A stretch of 64,000 nt of DNA from assembly GCA_963829355.1 (NCBI GenBank), contig CAWHHZ010000014.1, positions 1 to 64,000 on the forward strand, given 5' to 3'. The DNA is from CAWHHZ01 sp963829355 (GTDB taxonomy: Bacteria; Acidobacteriota; Thermoanaerobaculia; Gp7-AA8; JAHWKK01). Shown piece by piece: positions 1-7,679 of this stretch; within the stretch, counting starts at the first letter, position 1, and every line of letters begins with the position of its first letter. The translations under genes and the position numbers were made by a program. The notes under the pieces were generated by a model. It was not told the origin of the DNA. It searched no databases and saw only the letters and a program-made list of their open reading frames with translations.

Positions 1-615
1 ACAACGACTACCTCTGGTTCGCCGAGCTCTCCGTGACCGACGTCGGCTTCGTGACGCGGATGAAGGACAACGCTCGTTACCAACTGGTCGAGGAGCGCGC
101 GGTCCGACCGGGCTCGGGCGTACGTTCCGATCAGATCGTCCACCTCGCAACAGGAATCGAGGAGGTCGACGAGGACCCCGTCAGGTTCCGCCGTATCGAA
201 TTCACCGACTCGGAGGGGAAAGACTTCGTCTTCCTGACTAATCGGCTCGATCTGAGCGCGGCGACGATCGCCGAGATCTACCGACAGCGGTGGCAAATCG
301 AGATCTTCTTCAAGCTCCTCAAGCAGAATCTTCGGATCAAGACCTTCGTCGGCACCTCGAGCAACGCCCTCCACATTCAGATCTGGACGGCACTGATCGC
401 GATCCTCATCCTCAAGTACATGCAGCTCCGCTCCCGCTATCGGGTGGTCCTTGTCGAATCTCGTCGCCATGATCCGGCTCAATCTGTTCACCTACCGCGA
501 TCTCTGGGTCTGGCTCGATGATCCCTTCACCCCTCCTGAGATCCCGCCCGACGACGAGCCTGTCCAACTCACTCTCGCGCATCTTGGACAGCACCAGGGG
601 GGTGTGGTTCTCTGA
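1..615 (+). pseudogene. IS4-family transposase, 5'-truncated and frameshifted
   Basis: DDE transposase fragment. The reading frame is open from the window edge and contains the IS4 signature Y-(2)-R-(3)-E-(6)-K in the segment starting IYRQRWQIE (about 277-330), where the Glu is the third catalytic acid. The frame changes near 440-450: the upstream frame would run on to 521 with an unrelated tail, while the frame starting with the ATG at 469 continues the family's C-terminus (MIRLNLFTYRDLW, then an acidic PPDDEPVQL tail) and stops at 613-615. A one-base indel, real or from sequencing, explains this. The copy as written would be inactive. Confidence 0.75.
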
Positions 616-690
616 ACTTCCCATCTTCGGCCCTGGAAGCCGTATTCTTCCGTTGCCTCTGACCTTCAACTCAGGTTAATTTGGACAGCA
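1..690 (+). mobile_element. IS4-family insertion sequence, 3' part
   Basis: The 3' portion of an IS4-type element; the 5' end lies outside the window. After the transposase stop near 615 there is about 75 nt of non-coding DNA ending near 690 in a TTTGGACAGCAGTG tail that looks like a terminal repeat. To the right the sequence becomes an integron cassette gene read on the minus strand, so the element has probably inserted into, and truncated, that cassette. The exact boundary is inferred because the other terminus is not visible. Confidence 0.6.
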
Positions 691-691
691 G

Positions 692-997
692 TGATTTCGA
701 GGAGTGAATGCATTCCCTTCGTAGAGCCATCAGGCAACGTGAAAATCGTTGATTTCGTTCCGACCTCACCTCGCACGTTGCACAGAACGTTCAGCAGTCC
801 TAGCATTTCACGAAGCGTCGCCTCCGCTTCGTTCATGACATATAGCGAGTCGCGCTCTTCAGCCAGATCACGCAGGGAGAGGTGGAACGAGTCATCGCTC
901 CTAGTAATGCGGCGATCTCCGGTCCTACTTGGGCAAGATGGTCAAGGGCATCGGCGTGACCGGCTATTTCGCACCACCATCCCAATCGTTTCGTCAA
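692..997 (-). pseudogene. Truncated, frameshifted cassette protein of unknown function
   Basis: Read leftwards from a TTG at 997, 9 nt after an AGGGG box, the frame gives MTKRLGWWCEIAGHADALD and continues to about 895. There another frame continues naturally (SDDSFHLSLRDLAEERDSLY) to about 692, where it meets the IS4 element and stops inside it. The two halves together look like one cytoplasmic cassette protein with a one-base frame change at about 890-900 and its C-terminus replaced by IS sequence. No family recognised. It is the last surviving cassette on this side of the array. Confidence 0.45.
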
Positions 998-1007
998 GCC
1001 GCTATAC

Positions 1008-1109
1008 CCCTAACGCTCGTGGCTGAGCCGCCAGCGCACGCCCCAGCAATGGTTCAAGATTGAGTAGTGGTCGCGCGTGCGCTGGTCGGCTCGAGCCACT
1101 TGGTTATGC
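1008..1109 (-). other. attC site 1 (integron cassette recombination site)
   Basis: Imperfect palindrome bounded by CCCTAAC and GTTATGC core boxes, with GAGCCGCCAGCGCAC pairing to GTGCGCTGGTCGGCTC. Belongs to attC family A (TAACGYTCG... start). Confidence 0.85.
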
Positions 1110-1116
1110 GCTTCCG

Positions 1117-1575
1117 CTAGTCTTCAATGAGAACCGGCAGCAGCTCACAAGTACTCGTCCAGACTGCTTCACCAACTGTGTCGGGTATCAGTTCCTGCCA
1201 GTCAAGCTCCGGGGTCTTTGGGAATTCATAAACCGAATTTCGCGGCCTCGTAGCACAGAAGACGAGGGAATCGGTAATGATTCCCGAACAGTCGACCTCG
1301 ACCTTAACTATCTCCAGATCGTAAGCACCCCTGTCGGATTCCTGAGCCCTCGTGAATTCATACTTGCCCATATGACGTAAGACTTTCTCTCCATTTCGTT
1401 GAACCCGCGTTCGATCGATCAGGACCGATAGATCATCGGACTCGTAGACTAACCGCCAACGGTCGTCAGCACCTATGGCAATGCTGGCCAGCAGAAGAGC
1501 GACGAGCAATACTCCTTTTGCAGGTCGGCGCTCAATCAGCTCCAACCCAGAACGGGGGTGATTCGTTATTCGCAT
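1117..1575 (-). CDS. Surface-adhesin E-like secreted protein (cassette gene)
   Basis: 152 residues. A basic N-terminus is followed by a hydrophobic segment (GVLLVALLLASIAIGA), a likely signal peptide. The mature part has the layout of the Adhesin_E domain: WRLVYESDDLSVLIDRTRV near its start, a DC in the middle, and a final WQELIPDTVGEAVW followed by TC. The first ATG of the open frame lies further upstream; the start chosen at 1575 (MRITNHPRSG) gives a sensible signal peptide. Its 5' end overlaps the upstream PIN-like gene by about 44 nt, so both sit in a single cassette between attC1 and attC2. Exported, function unknown. Confidence 0.6.
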   Translation of the reverse strand: MRITNHPRSGLELIERRPAKGVLLVALLLASIAIGADDRWRLVYESDDLSVLIDRTRVQRNGEKVLRHMGKYEFTRAQESDRGAYDLEIVKVEVDCSGIITDSLVFCATRPRNSVYEFPKTPELDWQELIPDTVGEAVWTSTCELLPVLIED

Positions 1576-2083
1576 TGCACATTCTCCGGATCCGTTCGTC
1601 ACGCAAAGCAATGGCTTTCAAAACGATCTCGACCGCTTCGCGATCGCTCACCACACTGATTCCAATTGCTAGCAACTCCTCCCGATGCCCCAGTATACCG
1701 GCTGGTTGTGACCGAGAAGCACCATCATTGGTGACTAGGATTGCGCCGTACTTGCCAGCGTTGAACACAATGTCCACATCGTTCTGTTGGTTCCGGTTTT
1801 CAGGAGCTTCGGGAAAGAGGATTCTGGATATTTCGCCTCTTCTGTTCTTCTCGGCCTGTGTCAAGTCATCCGTCATCGTGAAGAAGTAACCGTACGCCTT
1901 CTCCATCCGGATTTCGCTGCCTGTCGCAGCCTCGGCCTGGGCAGTGCGAGACATCATTACATCTATCAAGCCATCTGAGTGCCACTTCTCCAGCCGGTTA
2001 ACGTGTTCGAGCTTTCCACGAGCATTGATCCGGTTCGCGTCGATGTGAAATATCAAGTAAAGATATCTGTCGTGGACGGGCAT
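1532..2083 (-). CDS. PIN-like domain protein (cassette gene)
   Basis: 183 residues, ATG at 2083 (a TTG lies one codon upstream). An N-terminal Asp-Ala-Asn segment (FHIDANRIN) and a C-terminal NDVDIVFNAGKYGAILVTND segment resemble the acidic metal-binding strands of PIN-fold RNases (VapC-like). Between them is a charged helical region. The gene is first in a two-gene cassette and overlaps the secreted-protein gene downstream. A toxin role is possible because such nucleases are common in cassettes, but no antitoxin partner is visible and the family match is from motif shape only. Confidence 0.45.
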   Translation of the reverse strand: MPVHDRYLYLIFHIDANRINARGKLEHVNRLEKWHSDGLIDVMMSRTAQAEAATGSEIRMEKAYGYFFTMTDDLTQAEKNRRGEISRILFPEAPENRNQQNDVDIVFNAGKYGAILVTNDGASRSQPAGILGHREELLAIGISVVSDREAVEIVLKAIALRDERIRRMCNANNESPPFWVGAD

Positions 2084-2093
2084 CAATCTAGGC

Positions 2094-2194
2094 GCCTAAC
2101 GGTTCCGGCTGAGCGGCCAGCGCACGCCCAGCAGCGTTTCATAAATGAGTAACGGTCGAACGTGCGCTGGTCCGCTCGAGCCGGTGGGTTATGC
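2094..2194 (-). other. attC site 2
   Basis: Bounded by GCCTAAC and GTTATGC, with GAGCGGCCAGCGCACG facing CGTGCGCTGGTCCGCTC. Family A. Confidence 0.85.
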
Positions 2195-2374
2195 GCCTGC
2201 CGAAGATATCGCTGACTCGACATCCCTGAGGATATTTCTCCAATACTTCGCGTGGTCCTTTTTGGTCGCGATCTTGATGCGTGTCCGGCAGTAGTTCGCG
2301 GCCCACTCGAGGTCCATGACGTCTTGATTCTCGATTGCGCGCTGGATTCGGCGAAGCTCCTTGAACTTGGTCAT
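2189..2374 (-). CDS. Small cassette protein, unknown function
   Basis: 61 residues starting MTKFKELRRIQRAIENQD at an ATG 17 nt after the attC3 core box; a longer frame begins inside attC3 and is not preferred. The protein is rich in Arg/Lys and predicted mainly helical (DLEWAANYCRTRIKIATKKD), soluble, with no signal peptide. The stop codon lies in the R box of attC2, as is common for cassettes. No family recognised. Confidence 0.5.
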   Translation of the reverse strand: MTKFKELRRIQRAIENQDVMDLEWAANYCRTRIKIATKKDHAKYWRNILRDVESAISSAGA

Positions 2375-2390
2375 TCCGATATCGACAGGT

Positions 2391-2492
2391 GCATAACGAT
2401 CCCCGTTCACCTGCCCGGGCACGCCCCGGAGACGGTGGATTCATGAGTAATGGTACAGCGTGCCTGCGTCCGGTGGAATGGGCGGGTTAGCC
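2391..2492 (-). other. attC site 3
   Basis: Bounded by GCATAAC and GTTAGCC, with CCGTTCACCTGCCCGGGCACG facing CGTGCCTGCGTCCGGTGG in outline. Family B (TAACGATCC... start), with the central ATGAGTAATGGTA loop segment. Confidence 0.85.
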
Positions 2493-2969
2493 GCCCGGAA
2501 GTTCCACGTGAACGGTAATAGAGAAAACGCTTCCTACCGGACTTCCACCTCTCATGGCCGGACTAAATTTCCACTTCCCGACGGCCTCCGTGATTGCCCT
2601 GTCGATATCTGGTGTGAGCGACTTCGTGACCCGTACTGCGCAGACTTCACCGGTCGCTCGGATGAAGATTTCTACCACGACCTCGCCATTTCGAGGTGCA
2701 CGCCGGATCAACTCCGGGTAGATTGGATCAGCGCGACTTCTCGATCGACTGGAGGCATCTATCCCTTCAGAAATCGGGAAAGACTACTTCGGACCACACT
2801 CTGATGTCATTCGCGGCTCGGCCACGACTCTCTGGTCAGAAGTGAGGGCCGGAGATGTTTCCATGGACGACCGCTCTCTAGGCAGCTCGCGATCGGGTGG
2901 TTGGCGAGAATCATCGCATCCCGAAAGCAGGAAAACGAGAACCAGTAGGGCAGCGGTCGAGTTGGGCAT
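2487..2969 (-). pseudogene. Lipoprotein with TonB C-terminal domain, interrupted by in-frame TAG
   Basis: From the ATG at 2969 the frame encodes a lipoprotein signal (LLVLVFLLSGC lipobox, Cys about residue 17) and a polar linker, then reaches TAG at 2784-2786. The same frame continues without another stop to 2487 and encodes a TonB C-terminal domain (IYPELIRRAPRNGEVVVEIF, then AVGKWKFSPAMRGG near the end). The two halves keep phase, so this is one 160-codon gene with a single amber codon. Alternatives are a point mutation, a base-call error (CAG or AAG to TAG) or readthrough. TonB-C lipoproteins are periplasmic; their role in a cassette is unknown. Confidence 0.65.
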
Positions 2970-2978
2970 GTGTGGTGC

Positions 2979-3077
2979 GGCTAACGTTCGAGGGTGAGCG
3001 GCCAGCGCACGGCTCACCAGCGTTCAAAATGAGTAGCGGTCGAACGTGCGCTGGTCCGCTCGACCCGTAGGTTAGGT
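2979..3077 (-). other. attC site 4
   Basis: Bounded by GGCTAAC and GTTAGGT, with GTGAGCGGCCAGCGCACG facing CGTGCGCTGGTCCGCTC. Family A. Confidence 0.85.
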
Positions 3078-3416
3078 GCGACCCGGAAACTTTACCTCTC
3101 GTCCCTTTTTTCCACGACGCAGCTTCAGGGTTGTTCGGGTCCTGATGAATCTCCCACATGGCGAGAAAATCGGGGTCGGCGATAACGGTACCTGTACTAC
3201 TCTCGGTGAATTCACCGGCCGGCGCATTCTGAAGAACCGAGAGGTCCGGTGGGAGGTGATACTCATCGCCGTTGGGCAGCCTGAGAACCATTCCTTCGTC
3301 CTCCGATACACGCAGAGATGGCCGTGCAGCTGGGTCTGAGCGACACGTGTGCCTTCGGCATCTACGCGGGACAGCCCCACGATCACGAGTTTTCCGATTA
3401 CTTCATGTTCCCGCAC
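3078..3416 (-). pseudogene. Frameshifted cassette protein, unknown function
   Basis: A GTG at 3416, just after attC5, opens a frame giving MREHEVIGKLVIVGLSRVDA and continuing to LHGHLCVYRRTKE near 3295. Another frame then continues the same style of protein (MVLRLPNGDEYHLPPDLSVL, ending NNPEAASWKKGTRGK). A one-base change near 3292-3300 joins them. A second change in the A6G3 run near 3110 would let the protein end at the TAA next to the attC4 core; otherwise it reads through attC4 to 2911. Soluble, no recognised family. Homopolymer position makes sequencing error plausible. Confidence 0.45.
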
Positions 3417-3422
3417 GAAGGC

Positions 3423-3524
3423 ACCTAACGATCCCCGTTCACCGGCGCGGGCACGAACCGGAGACGGTGGATTCATGAGTAATGGTACAGCGTGCCCGCG
3501 TCCGGTGGAACGGGCGGGTTAGCC
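3423..3524 (-). other. attC site 5
   Basis: Bounded by ACCTAAC and GTTAGCC, with CCGTTCACCGGCGCGGGCACG facing CGTGCCCGCGTCCGGTGGAACGG in outline. Family B. Confidence 0.88.
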
Positions 3525-3541
3525 GACGCCGAGCCATGGGG

Positions 3542-3937
3542 TTAATCGGTGAGGTTGCCACGGCTACCTTCGGCCAAGCCGACGAGGATGAGATTCGCCA
3601 CCAGGGCGATGACAAGGGCAATCACCTGCATGGTACGGTAACGATGGCCTCCGCTTTTCGTCGTCGAACCAAATGTCTGAAATGCCACACCGACCGCCGC
3701 CGCCGAGAGTGCGCCGTTTGTCGGAAGAATCACATACGCGTACATCCAGCCGCCGAGCCCAGCAAGCGACCAGCCCAACACGTGCGGAGTGGCCCACAGC
3801 CACAGGCACGCGTTGCCGACCGCTGCGACAGGCACCAGGGCGGAACTAAACCGGGAAAACCGAATACGCCGGCGTGTTGCTATCGCTAACGCAGCGCCGA
3901 CCAACAGGGCCAGAGTCATGGGATGGAGAATGGACAC
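3542..3937 (-). CDS. Membrane protein of unknown function (cassette gene)
   Basis: 131 residues from ATG at 3937. Four hydrophobic stretches are visible: residues about 5-20 (PMTLALLVGAALAIA), 33-52, 56-75 and 100-120 (VIALVIALVANLILVGLA), separated by short basic loops (ATRRRIRFSRF), so it is an integral membrane protein. Sole gene of its cassette, with its 3' end close to attC5. No family recognised. Confidence 0.6.
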   Translation of the reverse strand: MSILHPMTLALLVGAALAIATRRRIRFSRFSSALVPVAAVGNACLWLWATPHVLGWSLAGLGGWMYAYVILPTNGALSAAAVGVAFQTFGSTTKSGGHRYRTMQVIALVIALVANLILVGLAEGSRGNLTD

Positions 3938-3957
3938 GAGTTGATCCGATGAACGGC

Positions 3958-4059
3958 GGCTAACGATCCCCGTTCACCGGCGCGGGCACGCACTGGAAAA
4001 GGCGGATTTATGAGCAATGGTACAGCGTGCCCGCGTCCGGTGGAATGGGTTTGTTAGCG
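3958..4059 (-). other. attC site 6
   Basis: Bounded by GGCTAAC and GTTAGCG; same arms as attC5 with a variable terminal loop (GGCGGATTTATGAGCAATGG). Family B. Confidence 0.87.
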
Positions 4060-4518
4060 GCCGTGCCGTGTGAGGTACTTTTTCGCGAGTTTTCGCACCC
4101 ACGCCTGCGGCGCACCTGCCAAAGGCCACACTTCGCGCACGAAGCCTGAGGCGTTCATCTTGATCAGAGTGTCGAGAGCGTGCCCAGCAACGTCGTTGTC
4201 GCTGAGGAGTGCCGCTACCCGCGGAGCGTGTGACGCAGCAGCGCGGTAGCCGAGGTTCATGACGAACGACTGGCGCCCTCTCCGAAACCTGCGGTCTTCC
4301 GCGATCCTCAGTAGGCACTCCTGAACCTGCGAATGGGCACGAAGCTTCGGAGCGGCCTTGAGAGCGTGGCGGATGTCTTCACCGATCTGCCACACTTTGA
4401 ACTCATACGGATGCCAACGCGGAACACCTGCATCGTCAGTTCCGAGGTCGGGAGGCTCCTGTCGAGGTGCGAGCGCTGACGCACTCGAGCACATCCGGCA
4501 GATCTCTTCAGCATTCAT
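4054..4518 (-). CDS. HEAT-like helical cassette protein, unknown function
   Basis: 154 residues. ATG at 4518 is 10 nt inside the cassette boundary. An N-terminal segment with Cys (EEICRMC) precedes a body of paired helices; the C-terminal half (ASHAPRVAALLSDNDVAGHA, then ALDTLIKMNASGFVREVW) has HEAT/ARM-like spacing. Cytosolic, no signal peptide. The stop falls in the attC6 R box. Assignment to the HEAT superfold is an impression from the helix pattern only. Confidence 0.5.
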   Translation of the reverse strand: MNAEEICRMCSSASALAPRQEPPDLGTDDAGVPRWHPYEFKVWQIGEDIRHALKAAPKLRAHSQVQECLLRIAEDRRFRRGRQSFVMNLGYRAAASHAPRVAALLSDNDVAGHALDTLIKMNASGFVREVWPLAGAPQAWVRKLAKKYLTRHGR

Positions 4519-4528
4519 GATCCAAGGC

Positions 4529-4630
4529 CGCTAACGTTCGTGGCTGAGCCGCCAGCGCACGCCTCAGCAATCTATCAAGATCGAGCAGTGGTCGAGCGTG
4601 CGCTGGTCGGCTCGAGCCACTTTGTTAGGG
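4529..4630 (-). other. attC site 7
   Basis: Bounded by CGCTAAC and GTTAGGG, with GAGCCGCCAGCGCACG facing CGTGCGCTGGTCGGCTC. Family A, most like attC1. Confidence 0.87.
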
Positions 4631-5425
4631 TCACTCTGATTTGCCGAAAATATGCAGATGGTCCGCCATTGCGACATCCAAAGAAGCATCTAGTTCAGGG
4701 AGCTGAAAATGCTCCAGCTGAATTCGAAGCGCGTGCAACAGCAGAATATGAACTAGTCGCACCGTCTCATCTGAAAGTTGCTCGTAGGTTGTCCGGTAGG
4801 TCTTTTCGTCGTTGGTGATCTGAAGTAGCGCACTTGCCGACTTCAAGGTGCTGTGTGCCTGCTGGAGAGGTAGATAGTACGCGTGGACCAGAAGGTCTCG
4901 AATTACACTTTCCTGACGCTTCGCCATACTCACAAAATCCAGCTTCGACCACGATGGCCCTACGCGGCTCTTTCCGCACTCACACGATACGAGAAACTGG
5001 TCCTTCACCTTTTGGTAGTTCTCTTCGAGACTTTCCAGGTTTTCTTCCTGATCTATGGGGACGTCTCCAAGCTCCTTTAGCACCATGGCTGCACGTCGGC
5101 GTTGGACGTAATCAAATTCGGCGAAGGCCTGAGCCTCGGTCGGATTCTGAGCCAGGTGTCCGGCTGTTACGACCCTTTCGTACATTCCACGGACTAGCGA
5201 TTGCGCCGGTAGTGCCATGTCATTTGCCGCGAGAATGAAGATCGCATCAAAATCGATAACTGTTCGGTTCCCGAGATAGAAAATGATCGGATCGACAATC
5301 TGATCGCTCTCGAAGGTCCTTTGGAAAGCGTCATTGATCGCACGGAGTAGGTTGGGGTAACGCTCGTAGAAGGCCCGATTGCGTTCGACGAATCGGTCTT
5401 GCTTTTCGGTATCGCCTACTGGCAT
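4631..5425 (-). CDS. DUF5677-like protein (cassette gene)
   Basis: 264 residues, the longest intact cassette product. ATG at 5425 lies just after attC8. All-helical appearance; the central FILAANDMALPAQSLVRGMYER segment with following TAGHLAQNP resembles DUF5677 proteins, which share an Arg/Glu-containing helix of this type. A CECGKS sequence occurs near residue 147. No signal peptide or membrane segment. Function of the family is unknown; proteins of this type are often seen in accessory regions. The gene fills its cassette and ends at the attC7 core. Confidence 0.5.
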   Translation of the reverse strand: MPVGDTEKQDRFVERNRAFYERYPNLLRAINDAFQRTFESDQIVDPIIFYLGNRTVIDFDAIFILAANDMALPAQSLVRGMYERVVTAGHLAQNPTEAQAFAEFDYVQRRRAAMVLKELGDVPIDQEENLESLEENYQKVKDQFLVSCECGKSRVGPSWSKLDFVSMAKRQESVIRDLLVHAYYLPLQQAHSTLKSASALLQITNDEKTYRTTYEQLSDETVRLVHILLLHALRIQLEHFQLPELDASLDVAMADHLHIFGKSE

Positions 5426-5435
5426 AGCGCGGTGA

Positions 5436-5538
5436 CCCTAACGATCTGCCGTTCACCGGCGCGGGCACGCCGGGAGACGGCGAATTCATGAGTAACGGTA
5501 GCGCGTGCCCGCGTCCGAGTGCAACGGCTTGGTTAGGT
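5436..5538 (-). other. attC site 8
   Basis: Bounded by CCCTAAC and GTTAGGT, with GCCGTTCACCGGCGCGGGCACG facing CGTGCCCGCGTCC in outline. Family B. Confidence 0.87.
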
Positions 5539-6267
5539 GCCGCTTTGTTCCGACCCCGCCGTTGACTCCTCGTCGAGAGGACGCAGAAACGCTTTCGAGT
5601 CGATTTTGAGATGCCAAATCATCAGGTTTCGCGTCTTCCCGCGTACCAGCTCAAAGGTGAGCCTGGCACCCCCGGCTGAGTATTCAGCCTCAACATCGTA
5701 CGTGAGCACAGTCCGATAAGGAATCTCCGTACTCGACGAGACCCGAAGAAATCGCGGCGTATCAAAAGATTTAAGCTCGCCCAGCTCCGCATACGTTTTG
5801 AACAATCGTCGTAAGTCATCCGGGTCGACTTGTTCTCTGGCCTCCGGAGCAAACAATCTCGACGATCCTTCGGGGTCCCAGCTAGAGATCGTGGGTATGG
5901 CCTCTGAGAGGAACTCCTCCACCGGGGCCTGGTTCCTGGCGCCTGTGAAGAAAGCCAGTGCAAAAACCGCAACTACTATGCCCGCCAAGGCAAATGCTGC
6001 TATCGCGCACCCAATACCTACCTTCGCAGCCGTACCGAGGTTGCGTATTCGGTCGAGAATCGTCTGTTGCGGTGTTGGTATGGCCGGAAAGACTGGTCCT
6101 GTGGATTCATGATTCTGAGGCGTATCCTCGGCTGCCCTGCGACGCTCAATCTCGCCGGACAGATTATGGAAGTTTCGAGGATATTTGTCGGCGTCGATCC
6201 TCTTGCTGATCTCATAGAGCTCAGAAAGCGAATACGTCGAGTAATCGATATCACCATCCTGCTGCAT
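5533..6267 (-). CDS. Single-pass membrane protein with NTF2-like C-terminal region (cassette gene)
   Basis: 244 residues from ATG at 6267 (a GTG two codons upstream overlaps the attC9 core). The N-terminal cytosolic part begins with a helix pair (YSTYSLSELYEISKRIDADK). A transmembrane helix follows at about 86-111 (VGIGCAIAAFALAGIVVAVF). The C-terminal 130 residues (EEFLSEAIPTISSWDPEGSS and onwards) look like a small alpha+beta domain of NTF2/DUF type. Function unknown; topology suggests a periplasmic C-terminal domain. Confidence 0.55.
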   Translation of the reverse strand: MQQDGDIDYSTYSLSELYEISKRIDADKYPRNFHNLSGEIERRRAAEDTPQNHESTGPVFPAIPTPQQTILDRIRNLGTAAKVGIGCAIAAFALAGIVVAVFALAFFTGARNQAPVEEFLSEAIPTISSWDPEGSSRLFAPEAREQVDPDDLRRLFKTYAELGELKSFDTPRFLRVSSSTEIPYRTVLTYDVEAEYSAGGARLTFELVRGKTRNLMIWHLKIDSKAFLRPLDEESTAGSEQSGT

Positions 6268-6271
6268 CGGC

Positions 6272-6371
6272 ACCTAACGTTCGAGGGTGAGCGGCTAGCG
6301 CACTGCCCACCAGCGTTCAAGATTGAGCAACGGTCGAACGTGCGCTAGTCCGCTCGACCCGTTGGTTAGGT
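6272..6371 (-). other. attC site 9
   Basis: Bounded by ACCTAAC and GTTAGGT, with GTGAGCGGCTAGCGCAC facing GTGCGCTAGTCCGCTC (a compensated CCAG/CTAG change on both arms). Family A. Confidence 0.87.
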
Positions 6372-6602
6372 GCCGGATTGTCGACTGCCGAAGAAAGCCG
6401 CCACCACGCCGACGATGATCCCGAGGAAAGATATGACGAGTCCGATAATGCTGATGGTTTCTCTGAAACCGACGAAGACGCCAAACGCCACGAACCAGAT
6501 CACGCCGAGGACAAACAGGAAAGCTGCCCATCCGAACGCATTCTTCGGCCAGAAAGTGTTCACCAGGAAGTCGCTTACGACATCGAAGGCTTGTTCGATC
6601 AT
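6366..6602 (-). CDS. Small two-helix membrane protein (cassette gene)
   Basis: 78 residues from ATG at 6602 (MIEQAFDVVSDFLVNTFW); longer frames begin inside attC10 and are not preferred. Two strong transmembrane helices (WAAFLFVLGVIWFVAFGVFV and ISIIGLVISFLGIIVGVVAA). Sole gene of its cassette. Function unknown. Confidence 0.6.
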   Translation of the reverse strand: MIEQAFDVVSDFLVNTFWPKNAFGWAAFLFVLGVIWFVAFGVFVGFRETISIIGLVISFLGIIVGVVAAFFGSRQSGT

Positions 6603-6605
6603 GGC

Positions 6606-6708
6606 ACCTAACGGTCTGCGGTTCACCGGCGCGGGCACGCATCGGAGATGGTGGAATCATGAGTAATGGTACCGCGTGCCCGCGTCCGGTGGAACGGTTC
6701 AGTTAGCC
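6606..6708 (-). other. attC site 10
   Basis: Bounded by ACCTAAC and GTTAGCC, with GGTTCACCGGCGCGGGCACG facing CGTGCCCGCGTCCGGTGGAAC in outline. Family B. Confidence 0.87.
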
Positions 6709-6718
6709 GACGGATTTG

Positions 6719-7129
6719 CTACTCTGCTCGACGGCGGGTCCTCGGCAGCTTCACGATGATGCACGCGCGGTTTATGTCACAAATGGCGATGGTCCAGTAC
6801 TCCAGAGCTTTTCCTGTCGTTCCCGCCGAAAGCGCTACCGAATACTGCTCGCTGGGAGACAGCTTCCAACGTTGCATACACCGCTCAAAAGCGGTGAGAT
6901 CCAAGAACGGTCGGAGCGGGTTCTTCAACTCATCAAGCATACGGGGTGAGCCGTGTTCGTCGGTAACCAGTGCGTAGATTGCGGTTCCGGCGAAACTAGA
7001 CCGTTCTCCAATGTCGGTAAACGGCACTTCGCACGCTTCGATCTCAATAGTCTCTCCGGACGCGCTTGCGGAGGCCGCCACGAATAGAGTGGAGAATATT
7101 ACTAGTAGGAAGCAGTTGATCTTCATCAT
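6719..7129 (-). CDS. Secreted protein of unknown function (cassette gene)
   Basis: 136 residues from ATG ATG AAG at 7129. Clear signal peptide (MMKINCFLLVIFSTLFVAAS, cleavage near ASASA-SG). The mature part has four Cys (EACEVPF, FERCMQRW, AICDIN, ACIIVK), compatible with two disulfides in the periplasm. No family recognised. Single gene of its cassette. Confidence 0.55.
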   Translation of the reverse strand: MMKINCFLLVIFSTLFVAASASASGETIEIEACEVPFTDIGERSSFAGTAIYALVTDEHGSPRMLDELKNPLRPFLDLTAFERCMQRWKLSPSEQYSVALSAGTTGKALEYWTIAICDINRACIIVKLPRTRRRAE

Positions 7130-7146
7130 CGGATCTCTGTATCGGC

Positions 7147-7249
7147 GGCTAACGGTCCCCCGTTCACCGGCGCGGGCACGCACCGGGGACGTTGGAATCA
7201 TGAGTAATGGTACAGCGTGCCCGCGTCCGGTGGAACGGGCGTGTTAGGT
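7147..7249 (-). other. attC site 11
   Basis: Bounded by GGCTAAC and GTTAGGT; same arms as attC5/10. Family B. Confidence 0.87.
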
Positions 7250-7665
7250 GCGGCGTGGCCACAGGCTTCAACCAATAACCGAAGTTGTTTGATCTGATTC
7301 TGCGGGTCGTCGCCCCAGAGCACCAATTCCTTTGGTGCTTGCGCGACCCGGTGCCTGATACGAACCCCGTGCGAGAACCACGCTTCGACGTATTCGATAG
7401 AGGCGATCTCCGGATACGGAAGCCTCCACGTTCCAAACACGGAACTGACAACGCACGCATCGCGATACAGAGTCCACCTGACCATAGGGCTTGAGATATT
7501 GCCAGAGTCAGAAGTCATACCCACGTGGTAGCTGCTGACCTGATCATCCTCGTTCTCCCAGGGCAGCTCCTTCGATCTTCCTCTAAACGCCAGCACGATG
7601 ACGATGAGGAACATGATCACTCCGATAGCTGCCGAAATCGCGATGAATATTTCCAAGAGTTTCAT
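7198..7665 (-). CDS. Membrane-anchored PH-like cassette protein
   Basis: 155 residues from ATG at 7665 (MKLLEIFIAISAAIGVIMFL), a signal-anchor helix ending in a basic FRGRSKE. The cytosolic remainder is beta-rich (ACVVSSVFGTWRLPYPEIAS, then IEYVEAWFSHGVRIRHRVAQ) and resembles PH-like membrane proteins with a single helix. The reading frame has no stop before attC11 and ends inside it at 7198, so the last 20 or so residues are encoded by the recombination site. This would change if the cassette order changed. Confidence 0.5.
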   Translation of the reverse strand: MKLLEIFIAISAAIGVIMFLIVIVLAFRGRSKELPWENEDDQVSSYHVGMTSDSGNISSPMVRWTLYRDACVVSSVFGTWRLPYPEIASIEYVEAWFSHGVRIRHRVAQAPKELVLWGDDPQNQIKQLRLLVEACGHAAPNTPVPPDAGTLYHYS

Positions 7666-7679
7666 GTGGGAGCGGGAGC

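Noticed and set aside
691..1026. Plus-strand open frame
   Set aside because: Its composition is Ser/Arg-rich and anti-sense to a more protein-like minus-strand cassette gene.
2784..2786. TAG as pyrrolysine codon
   Set aside because: No pylT/pylS evidence here, and TonB-C proteins are not known to use Pyl; mutation or base error is simpler.
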